The position numbers were made by a program, and so were the translations under genes. The notes under the pieces were generated by a model, which had not been told where the DNA came from, did no database searches, and saw only the letters and a program-made list of their open reading frames with translations. A DNA stretch of 16,700 bases from UBA6911 sp964481255 (lineage in GTDB: Bacteria > Acidobacteriota > UBA6911): positions 1 through 16,700 of the forward strand of contig CAYZTZ010000077.1 of the NCBI GenBank assembly GCA_964481255.1. Direction: 5' to 3'. Position 1 is the first letter of the stretch, and every line of letters starts with the position of its first letter. Of the stretch, positions 1 to 6,354 are shown in pieces.

Positions 1-63
1 TTCGGGGGGAGACAGCACCCGGGAAAGATGATTCTTTTCGGCAATAGCGCCGGCGGTTGTTGA
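1..63 (+). CDS. possible 3' end of an upstream gene (partial)
   Basis: The first reading frame is open from the left edge to a TGA at 61-63, giving 20 codons that end in a Gly-Gly-Cys tail. The other two plus-strand frames close earlier, at 28-30 and 43-45. The TGA lies two bases before the ATG at 66, the same tight packing seen throughout the cluster downstream, so an upstream operon gene may end here. The piece is too short to assign to a family, and an open frame of this length in GC-rich DNA could be chance. Confidence 0.25.
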   Translation, partial: FGGRQHPGKMILFGNSAGGC

Positions 64-65
64 AA

Positions 66-1022
66 ATGACGGTCCCCTCACAACTATTCCCTGTTACGCG
101 GCGCCTCTTTCTCGAAAAGGGCGCGAAGGCGACTGCGGCGCTGGCCTTTTCGGGGCTTGGGATTTTCAGCCCCCGGAGCGGGCCGGCGGCGGAGGGCACC
201 GCTGCATTCATCGACCTCCCCTGCCCCCAGTTCCCGGCATGGACTCCTGACGGCGGGCTTCTCGTCACCTTCATCGCCGGGGACGGCGGCTACGGATTCC
301 TCCGGCGAAACACCCCGTCAGGGGATTCCGGCCGCTATCTTTCCGTCGGCTCCGGCACGGGTCAATTCAACTGGCCGCAGGGGCTGGCCGTCGAGGGATC
401 CATCGCCTATATTCTGGACAGCAACAACGGCCGCATCCAGCGCTTCGACCTTGCCGCCCGGGGCTTTCTAAAGCCCTACGGCGGCCTTGGGAAAAAGAGC
501 GGGCTTTTGCTGCGGCCCGAAGGGATCTGCGTTTTCGCCGACGAGATTCTGGTCGCCGACACCCGGAACCACCGGATACAGGTTTTTTCCCGGGAAGGAG
601 CGGTGAAAAGGTCTTTCGGGGAGCTCGGCGACGCCGACGCGCAATTCCGGCTGCCGACCTCCTGCGCGGTGTCCCCCGGGGGCGAGGTGTTCGTAGTGGA
701 TTCCAAGCATGCCTTTGTCAAGGTGTTCGATCTCGAGGGACGTTTTCTCCGCAAGTTCGCCGGCCTGTCCTCCGCGCACAAGGAGCCGGGGCTTCTGAAT
801 ATGCCCAAGGGCCTCTGTCTGAACTCCGCGGGCGAGATCGTGTACGTCGCCGATTCGGGAAACAGCCGGATCCAGGCTTTCGACTCCCGAGGAAAATTCC
901 TCTATCTCGTCGAAGCCCCCGGTATGAGTCTCAAGACGCCCCAGGGATTGGCCTTATCGTCATCCGGCGAGATCGCCGTCTCGGATCCCGCCGCCGACCG
1001 AGTCTGGATAACAAGGACATAA
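66..1022 (+). CDS. Tat-exported NHL-repeat beta-propeller protein
   Basis: A 318-residue protein. Residues 11-18 (TRRLFLEK) form a twin-arginine motif, followed by an alanine-rich hydrophobic stretch to about residue 34, so export in folded form by the Tat pathway is likely. The rest is built from NHL-type repeats of about 40-50 residues with the recurring pattern P-x-G-[IL]-x-[VL], then [VI]-x-D-[ST]-x-N-x-R-[IV]-Q-x-F, seen around residues 100-310. NHL propellers bind proteins or ligands and have no common enzymatic activity. There are no haem or Fe-S motifs. ATG 66 is preferred because it directly follows the TGA at 61-63; a TTG at 57 would add three residues. Neither start has a strong Shine-Dalgarno. 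It is the first complete gene of the plus-strand redox cluster. A periplasmic scaffold or docking role is inference. Confidence 0.8.
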   Translation: MTVPSQLFPVTRRLFLEKGAKATAALAFSGLGIFSPRSGPAAEGTAAFIDLPCPQFPAWTPDGGLLVTFIAGDGGYGFLRRNTPSGDSGRYLSVGSGTGQFNWPQGLAVEGSIAYILDSNNGRIQRFDLAARGFLKPYGGLGKKSGLLLRPEGICVFADEILVADTRNHRIQVFSREGAVKRSFGELGDADAQFRLPTSCAVSPGGEVFVVDSKHAFVKVFDLEGRFLRKFAGLSSAHKEPGLLNMPKGLCLNSAGEIVYVADSGNSRIQAFDSRGKFLYLVEAPGMSLKTPQGLALSSSGEIAVSDPAADRVWITRT

Positions 1023-1030
1023 GACGCAGC

Positions 1031-1351
1031 ATGTCGACGATCACAGCCCTGTTCCTCTTCGCCGTCTTCATCGCCGCCGAATTCTACCGTCTCAAGCGTC
1101 GGCTGACCGGTTCGATCCGGGAGATCCGGCCCCTGGAGGGGGACCCGACAGGCCTCGCGGGGGCGCGCGTCCGGGTCGAGACCTCCGGGAAGGGTGAAGT
1201 CACCGCCTTCGCCTCCGGCTGCCAGATATGCGCCTGCCGCATCCAAATCGGGCAAACGGTGTCACTGATCCCCGGACCCAACGGCTATGTGATCGGGTTC
1301 CCGTGGATCCCGAAGCGCCGTGGCGGCTGCGCCAGGAGGATGACGCCATGA
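1031..1351 (+). CDS. small membrane-anchored protein of unknown function
   Basis: 106 residues. An N-terminal hydrophobic helix (about residues 3-19) is followed by a basic segment and then a short beta-rich domain with alternating Val/Arg strands and a C-x2-C-x-C group at residues 64-69. I do not recognise a family; the strand pattern would suit a small beta-barrel fold, which is speculation. It starts eight bases after the NHL gene stops, and its TGA overlaps the ATG of the permease gene (ATGA at 1348-1351), so the genes are probably co-translated. An accessory role for the permease or the redox complex is inferred only from position. Confidence 0.6.
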   Translation: MSTITALFLFAVFIAAEFYRLKRRLTGSIREIRPLEGDPTGLAGARVRVETSGKGEVTAFASGCQICACRIQIGQTVSLIPGPNGYVIGFPWIPKRRGGCARRMTP

Positions 1352-3042
1352 CCGCGTTCCTTTCCTCCTACATCGGGTACATCACGCTTTCGATTTTTCT
1401 TATCACCGTGATTCTCGCCCTTTTCAGGAAAATAACGCTCCCGATTCAGACGATCCTCGTCCTCGTGACGCTCCTCATGCTTTGGATCGGGGTCGTTGAA
1501 CGGCTGCTCGCCGGAGGGATGGATTCCGTCCTTCTGCTCCCGAATGAGATCCTCGGGGGCATCATTGTTCATCCGATCACGGCGCTTCTCGCGGGGCTTC
1601 TTCTGGCAGGCGCTCTGGAGGCCACGGGAGGCTTTGAAGCCATCAAGGCGATTCTGCTGAAATTGAAGGAGTCACCCCTGGGCCTGCCCGGGACGCTGGC
1701 GATCCTCGTCAATCTTCCCCTTCTCGCGCAGCTTCCCTGCGGACGCATCATTGCCGCCGCCATGCTGCCGCTGTTGTTCTCCTTCGGCGCCTACGGCATG
1801 CGCATTCTCGGACGGGACCAGGTAATCATCCTGGTCGCGGCCTTCGCGCGCAACGCTTTCGCATCCTGCGGCCCGTCCCCTATCGGGGGAGTCGGCCAGA
1901 GCGGCGAGGGCGTGCTCGGGGCTTTCTTCCCGACCGCAAGCACCGGAATCCTCCGGGGGCCCGAGAGTCTCGCCCTGATGATAGGGACGTCGCTGATGGC
2001 CCTGTTCGTGGGAATGATCACGCCGCTGCTCTATCCGCAGGGATCCAGCCTGCGAGACCCGAAACCCGAAGCCATGACGGAAACGGCGGTCCCCGATATC
2101 CGTCCTCCTATCACCGGATACGCGAGCCTTCTCATCTTCGTCGCCGCTCTTCTGATCGCCCTTTTCCAGCCGCTGGGCAAGATGCCGGTGCAAAGCGTCC
2201 TGGTCGTTGCGGCGGTCCTCATGCTCCTGATCCTCGCGTTCCGGAGGGGCTTTTTGAAGGCGACGGAGGCCCTTATGGGAGGCATCATTCTTCTTCCCGC
2301 ATCGGCCATGATCGCGGGCTTCATGGCCGCCGGAGCCCTCGCGGCCACAAGGGGCTTTGACGCCCTCGGCACGATCATGCAGGGGCTCTCCCGCTTTGCT
2401 TTCCTCGGAGTGGCGGGGATGCTCGCCATCTTTGTTCAACTCCAGACAATCATCCCATTGGCGTGCTCGCGCATTCTCGTCGCGGCGCTGGTGCCCGTGC
2501 TTTACCTTTTCGGGCCGGCGCACTTCAACCTGTTGACATGGGGACAGCTGGCGGTGGTCATGGCGGCCTACATCATCAACGCGACGGCCTCCTGCGCCCC
2601 TTCGCCCGTAGGGGGAGCCGGCATGATGGCCGAAGGGACTCTGAGGGCCGAGACGGGATACCTCAAGGCGGGATTTTCGTTCATCAGCATGGCGATCATG
2701 GCTCCCATCGCCGCGTTCACGATGAGGTTTATGACCCTGCACGCATTCTCGGCGGGGGAAATGGGGAGCCGGTCTCTCGGCAATCTCCTGCTGAGTCTCG
2801 CGCTGGTCGTCGCAGTGGGCATCGCCGTCATGAAAGGCGTCCGCTGGATGGCGGCCAGGAATCCCGCAGGCGCGTGGAACGCCAATTTCATTGGATTTCT
2901 CGGGGCGGGGGTCCTTGCCGGAGCATCGCTCGCATTCGCCGTGTTCGGCACAGACGGCCTTTCCCTGATTCAGGGAGGAGTGGGAGGCGGGGTGGCGGCA
3001 TGCCTCATCGCTCTGATGACTCCCCGGACGCTGGTGGCGTGA
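1348..3042 (+). CDS. polytopic permease with two-fold internal duplication
   Basis: 564 residues, almost entirely hydrophobic with an estimated 12 or more membrane helices. It consists of two related halves. CGPSPIGGVG at residue 174 matches CAPSPVGGAG at residue 416, and CGRIIAAAMLP at residue 131 matches CSRILVAALVP at residue 373. Both pairs are offset by exactly 242 residues. Paired Ser/Pro/Gly hairpin motifs of this kind are typical of ion-coupled carboxylate carriers in the ion-transporter superfamily, and that is my best guess, but I cannot name the family or the substrate. The frame is open further upstream, but ATG 1348 is chosen because it overlaps the previous stop and starts directly at the first membrane helix. 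Within a cluster ending in a cytoplasmic FrdA-like enzyme, uptake of its substrate is a reasonable inference. Confidence 0.75.
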   Translation: MTAFLSSYIGYITLSIFLITVILALFRKITLPIQTILVLVTLLMLWIGVVERLLAGGMDSVLLLPNEILGGIIVHPITALLAGLLLAGALEATGGFEAIKAILLKLKESPLGLPGTLAILVNLPLLAQLPCGRIIAAAMLPLLFSFGAYGMRILGRDQVIILVAAFARNAFASCGPSPIGGVGQSGEGVLGAFFPTASTGILRGPESLALMIGTSLMALFVGMITPLLYPQGSSLRDPKPEAMTETAVPDIRPPITGYASLLIFVAALLIALFQPLGKMPVQSVLVVAAVLMLLILAFRRGFLKATEALMGGIILLPASAMIAGFMAAGALAATRGFDALGTIMQGLSRFAFLGVAGMLAIFVQLQTIIPLACSRILVAALVPVLYLFGPAHFNLLTWGQLAVVMAAYIINATASCAPSPVGGAGMMAEGTLRAETGYLKAGFSFISMAIMAPIAAFTMRFMTLHAFSAGEMGSRSLGNLLLSLALVVAVGIAVMKGVRWMAARNPAGAWNANFIGFLGAGVLAGASLAFAVFGTDGLSLIQGGVGGGVAACLIALMTPRTLVA

Positions 3043-3191
3043 TGAAAATAATCGTTTTCATGATCGGAGGAGGGGTTTCAGGGATCATCCTGAGCTTCAG
3101 CATGGGCATGAAATCCATAAAGGAGCTCGCGCAGGGCTTCGCCGGAGGGGCGATCGCGGGGCTGGCCATGGCCATGATGCTTCCCGGCTGA
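3042..3191 (+). CDS. 49-residue double-helix membrane peptide
   Basis: A 49-residue product beginning MKIIVFMIGGG. Its ATG shares one base with the TGA of the permease gene (TGATG at 3040-3044), a classic re-initiation arrangement. Two hydrophobic segments (about residues 2-20 and 31-47) are joined by a short polar loop with two lysines, and both are glycine-rich (GGGVSG and GGAIAG), which would suit tight helix packing. No family is recognised. Translational coupling and composition suggest a small subunit or stabiliser of the permease. The open frame extends upstream only as an out-of-frame shadow of the permease gene, so the short version is the credible gene. Confidence 0.6.
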   Translation: MKIIVFMIGGGVSGIILSFSMGMKSIKELAQGFAGGAIAGLAMAMMLPG

Positions 3192-3216
3192 TTCCTCACA
3201 CACCGAAGGAACGGAT

Positions 3217-3834
3217 ATGTCCGAGCACGATGATCGTTTAAAAGATAATCCCCCGGCGGATCTTGCGGATTCGAAAAACGCCGCTCCGGGCCCCTATCAG
3301 CGCTTCCAGCGCATGGACCCCGATCAGCCGGTGACCCTGCCCGGCATCCGCCGCTATCAGGCCTTCACCAACCTCAAGCACCGCACGCCCTCGGAAAACC
3401 TTAACCGCCTCTCCATGCTGGCCATCGCGTCCTCGCTCGGTCTGGTTGTGGCGAAGCCGCTTTTTCACGGCAATTATCAGACCGTCTACTGCTATGAATG
3501 CCGGGCCTGCTACGCCACGCAGGACAACTGCCCGGCCTCGATCCAGTACCAGGCGGAACTCACGATCAGCGCCCGGGCCGCCGACTACGCCAAATTCATC
3601 CGCAACGGGGGGCTCAACTGCATCCGCTGCGGGACCTGTCAGGGCTTCTGCGTACAGCATCTCGACACGGCGACCATATTCGGCATCATGCAGCATCAGA
3701 CCATGAAAGCGATTTCCCAGGGGAAAGTCCCGTCGGATCTCCTCGCGGAAGCCCTGCGCAAGGGGATGATCAACCGGGAATTCATCGACGCCGTCGCCGC
3801 GTATCTGCGAGACAGAGGAGAACTTCAGGGATGA
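3217..3834 (+). CDS. ferredoxin-like protein with two Fe-S motifs
   Basis: 205 residues, with a clear ribosome binding site (GAAGGA) eight to nine bases before the ATG. The N-terminal 60 residues are polar and proline-rich. Residues 65-79 form a moderately hydrophobic stretch that could be a membrane anchor or a buried helix. Two cysteine groups follow. The first, C92-x2-C95-x2-C98-x6-C105-P, has a wider last gap than a standard ferredoxin motif. The second, C135-x2-C138-x2-C141-x3-C145, has ordinary [4Fe-4S] spacing but lacks the usual proline after the last cysteine. The C-terminal helices resemble those in HdrC-type electron carriers. Its stop overlaps the next start (ATGA, 3831-3834), so it probably feeds electrons to or from that membrane protein. 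The exact partner is unknown. Confidence 0.75.
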   Translation: MSEHDDRLKDNPPADLADSKNAAPGPYQRFQRMDPDQPVTLPGIRRYQAFTNLKHRTPSENLNRLSMLAIASSLGLVVAKPLFHGNYQTVYCYECRACYATQDNCPASIQYQAELTISARAADYAKFIRNGGLNCIRCGTCQGFCVQHLDTATIFGIMQHQTMKAISQGKVPSDLLAEALRKGMINREFIDAVAAYLRDRGELQG

Positions 3835-4826
3835 CTCCGTCACGATTCGGCCAGATCCTTTCCTCCCGTCCGTGGCGCTTCGCCATGCTCGCCTTCGCGG
3901 TGGCGCTGGTCTTCGCGGGCGCCCGGCTTCTGACGCTGTCGCTCCTGGCCGTCTTCCTTTTCATCGCCGCCTGCGCCGCCCTGAAGAAAAACTCCGTCTT
4001 CCTGACCGTGTTCATGATCCTCTGCGCTTCGGGCCTGTTTCTCCATGTCTTATCCATGATCGACGCGGCCCGCGTCAGCCGTTACAGAATCGCGCATACG
4101 CCGCCCGACCCCTCTTCGGCGCGCGACGGGGTTTACACGGGAACCGGGCAGGGGCCGCGCGGGCCGACGCGCGTGCGGGTCACTGTGCATGAGGGGGTGA
4201 TTCGCGACATCGCGCTCGCGGAGTATCTCGACGCCGTTTCCATCGACCGCGAGTCGATCGATTCTGTCAGGGAGCAGATCCTGGCCCGCAACTCGCTGGA
4301 TCTGAATCCGGATCTCGTGGACCGCACGCCGGCCGTCCGCGGTTTTTATGACGCCGTTGCCAACGCCCTGTGGAGCGCCGACCCGGGCCTGCCCGCCGTA
4401 TCTCCCCTCACGCGCCTGACTTATTTTTTCACCCGCCATCATTTTTCGCGTTTTACTTTCAACGCTCTGGCGATTGTTTTCATCGTGTTCCTGCTGTTCG
4501 ATTACGCCATGCAGTCGGTTGTGCGCGAGGACACCGGCCAGAGCCTGATATGCTACAACTGCCAGACCTGCGTGGGGGCCTGCCCCGTCAAAATGGTGGA
4601 GGGCGTCCCCTATCCGATGACCATGGTGCTGGAAACCCGCCTGGGCAACTACCCCCGCGTCGTGGAGCTTGCGCGCTACTGCGTGGGCTGCGGCCGCTGC
4701 GCCGGGAAATGCCCGGCCGGAATATCGGCTCCGAGGCTCGCCGCAGCCGCCGTCAGCCTCATGGCCCGGGAAAAGAAGCTCCTTGATGCGGCGGGAAGAG
4801 GCAAGGAAGCGACGGCTGAAGGATAA
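3831..4826 (+). CDS. membrane FMN_bind-like and 2x[4Fe-4S] protein, NosR/NapH-like layout
   Basis: 331 residues. The N-terminal hydrophobic region holds two or three helices (about residues 17-51 and 54-74). A domain at about 98-180 resembles FMN_bind, with DGVYTGTGQG and VRVTVHEGVI matching the family's start. Another helix spans 210-228. The C-terminal domain has two ferredoxin motifs, C241-x2-C244-x2-C247-x3-C251-P and C284-x2-C287-x2-C290-x3-C294-P. If the Fe-S domain is cytoplasmic, the FMN_bind-like domain lies outside, as in NosR. The usual S/T-G-A-S/T flavinylation motif before the last helix of FMN_bind is absent; the sequence there reads LVDRTPAVRGFYDAV (residues 162-176). Covalent FMN is therefore doubtful. 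ATG 3831 is chosen for its overlap with the previous stop. A transmembrane electron-wire role is inferred. Confidence 0.75.
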   Translation: MTPSRFGQILSSRPWRFAMLAFAVALVFAGARLLTLSLLAVFLFIAACAALKKNSVFLTVFMILCASGLFLHVLSMIDAARVSRYRIAHTPPDPSSARDGVYTGTGQGPRGPTRVRVTVHEGVIRDIALAEYLDAVSIDRESIDSVREQILARNSLDLNPDLVDRTPAVRGFYDAVANALWSADPGLPAVSPLTRLTYFFTRHHFSRFTFNALAIVFIVFLLFDYAMQSVVREDTGQSLICYNCQTCVGACPVKMVEGVPYPMTMVLETRLGNYPRVVELARYCVGCGRCAGKCPAGISAPRLAAAAVSLMAREKKLLDAAGRGKEATAEG

Positions 4827-4830
4827 TTCG

Positions 4831-5442
4831 ATGACGGTCAGGGAAAAACGATTTGGATTTCTTGTGGACCTGCGGCGGTGCATCGGCTGCCAGACCTGCT
4901 CCATCGCATGCAAGCAGGAATGGAATGTCCCTGTCGGGCGATACCGTTCCTGGGTCAAGCAGGCGGCCAAGGGCGAGTTCCCCCACACGAGAAAATCCTT
5001 CCTGCCGATCCTGTGCAACAATTGCGAAAAACCGATTTGCGTGACCGTATGCCCCGTTCTGGCCAGCTACCAGAAGCCCAACGGGATCGTGGAAGTCGAC
5101 CCGCACAAGTGCATCGGCTGCCGCTACTGCATGGCTTCGTGCCCCTACGGGGTGCGCTACCTCCATCCGGACTTGAGGATTGTGCAGAAATGCAACTGGT
5201 GCTCGCACAGGGCGGAGAACGGTCTCCAGCCCGCCTGCGTTGAAGCCTGCCCGGCCTCGGCGAGGATCTTCGGCGACCTGAACGACCCTTCCAGCGAAAT
5301 CAGCAGGATGATAGCCCAGAATGCGGTCCAGCCGATCAAGCCCGAGATGGGCACCTATCCCAGGACGTTCTACATCGGCCTGGACGACACGACGGTGGAG
5401 ATAAAAGCCCGCGGACATGAACTGATGCATCTTTCGGAATGA
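4831..5442 (+). CDS. four-cluster ferredoxin subunit, PsrB/DmsB/QrcC-like
   Basis: 203 residues with 16 cysteines in the four-group layout of the DmsB/PsrB/NrfC family. In order: C17-x2-C20-x2-C23-x3-C27; then C-x2-C-x4-C-x3-C-P; then C-x2-C-x2-C-x3-C-P; then C-x2-C-x11-C-x3-C-P. All four [4Fe-4S] clusters look complete. Such subunits pass electrons between a molybdopterin-family subunit and an NrfD membrane subunit, both encoded directly downstream. No signal peptide is seen; if it works in the periplasm it would have to be carried out by the Tat-targeted partner. It starts four bases after the previous stop, and its own stop overlaps the next start (ATGA, 5439-5442). The longer open frame upstream overlaps the preceding gene and is rejected. 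Confidence 0.9.
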   Translation: MTVREKRFGFLVDLRRCIGCQTCSIACKQEWNVPVGRYRSWVKQAAKGEFPHTRKSFLPILCNNCEKPICVTVCPVLASYQKPNGIVEVDPHKCIGCRYCMASCPYGVRYLHPDLRIVQKCNWCSHRAENGLQPACVEACPASARIFGDLNDPSSEISRMIAQNAVQPIKPEMGTYPRTFYIGLDDTTVEIKARGHELMHLSE

Positions 5443-6347
5443 GCATGGAAAGCGTACAGCTCCTCTACGACATCCACAACGGCGAGACCTTCGGGTCGCT
5501 GATCGCCATCTACTTCTACCTCACCGGGCTGAGCGCGGGATCCTTTATCATATCCACGCTTTCCTACGGCTTCGGTTTCGAGCGCTTCAAACCCCTGGGC
5601 AAGATCGGCATCGTCCTGGCGACCCTGCTGCTGGTGGCCGCGCCGCTTTTTCTGCTCGCTCACTCCGGACAGAGGCTCCGCGTGTGGCATCTTTTCATTT
5701 ATCTGCGCGCCACCTCGCCCATTACCTGGGGTTCTTTCCTCCTGATCCTCTATCCCCTCAACTGCATCATCTACGGCTATTACATGTTCAAGGGGGACAA
5801 GCGCCTCACCCGGATATTCGGCCTCATCGGAATTCCCCTGGCATTGATGGTGCACGGCTATACCGGTTTCATCCTCGCTTTCGGCAAGGCGCGGCCTCTG
5901 TGGAACTCCTCGATCATGCCGCTGCTGTTCCTCGTTTCCGCCGTCGTCTCCGGCCTTGCCATGATGATCCTCGTGTCCGTGATACGGGACCGCTTCTTCA
6001 CCCGGGAGCGCAGAATCAACACGGACATTGTTTCCGCCCTGGCCCGGATGCTGGGCTGGTGCCTGGTCTTCGACCTTTTCCTGACGGCGTGCGAGGTCGT
6101 GGTTCACAGCATTTCGCACCTCGGGGCGCAGGAGAGCACTTCCTTGCTATTGACCGGATCCTTCGCCGGCATGTTCCTCCTGCTCGAGAACCTTATCGGG
6201 AAAGTCCTGCCGCTGGCCGTGGTGTTCATGCCCCGTGCAAGGGACAGCATCCCGGTTCTGCTGATCGTGTCGGTTCTCGTCATGATCGGCATCTATACCA
6301 TGCGGTACAACGTGGTCGTCGGAGGAGAATATATTCCTTTGCTCTGA
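5439..6347 (+). CDS. NrfD/PsrC-like membrane subunit
   Basis: 302 residues with roughly eight to nine hydrophobic helices. The N-terminal segment (DIHNGETFGSLIAIYFYLTG, residues 11-30) followed by LSAGSF resembles the start of NrfD/PsrC family members. This family forms the quinone-interacting membrane subunit in polysulfide reductase, alternative complex III and the Qrc and Hmc-type complexes; it carries no haem. Stop/start overlap with the four-cluster ferredoxin gene is the usual pairing for this subunit. An alternative ATG at 5445 would drop two residues. Quinone chemistry here is family knowledge, and the direction (quinone reduction or quinol oxidation) is not visible. Confidence 0.88.
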   Translation: MSMESVQLLYDIHNGETFGSLIAIYFYLTGLSAGSFIISTLSYGFGFERFKPLGKIGIVLATLLLVAAPLFLLAHSGQRLRVWHLFIYLRATSPITWGSFLLILYPLNCIIYGYYMFKGDKRLTRIFGLIGIPLALMVHGYTGFILAFGKARPLWNSSIMPLLFLVSAVVSGLAMMILVSVIRDRFFTRERRINTDIVSALARMLGWCLVFDLFLTACEVVVHSISHLGAQESTSLLLTGSFAGMFLLLENLIGKVLPLAVVFMPRARDSIPVLLIVSVLVMIGIYTMRYNVVVGGEYIPLL

Positions 6348-6354
6348 AGTTATT

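Noticed and set aside
1228..1347. Upstream extension of the permease reading frame to an ATG at 1228.
   Set aside because: The extension is polar and overlaps the conserved-looking end of the 106-residue gene. ATG 1348 forms an ATGA overlap and starts at the first membrane helix.
1672..2742. Long minus-strand open frame opposite the permease.
   Set aside because: The product is a charged Arg/Gly/His/Asp-rich string with no domain, typical of the antisense of a GC-rich membrane protein gene. The plus strand has clear helices, duplicated motifs and coupled starts.
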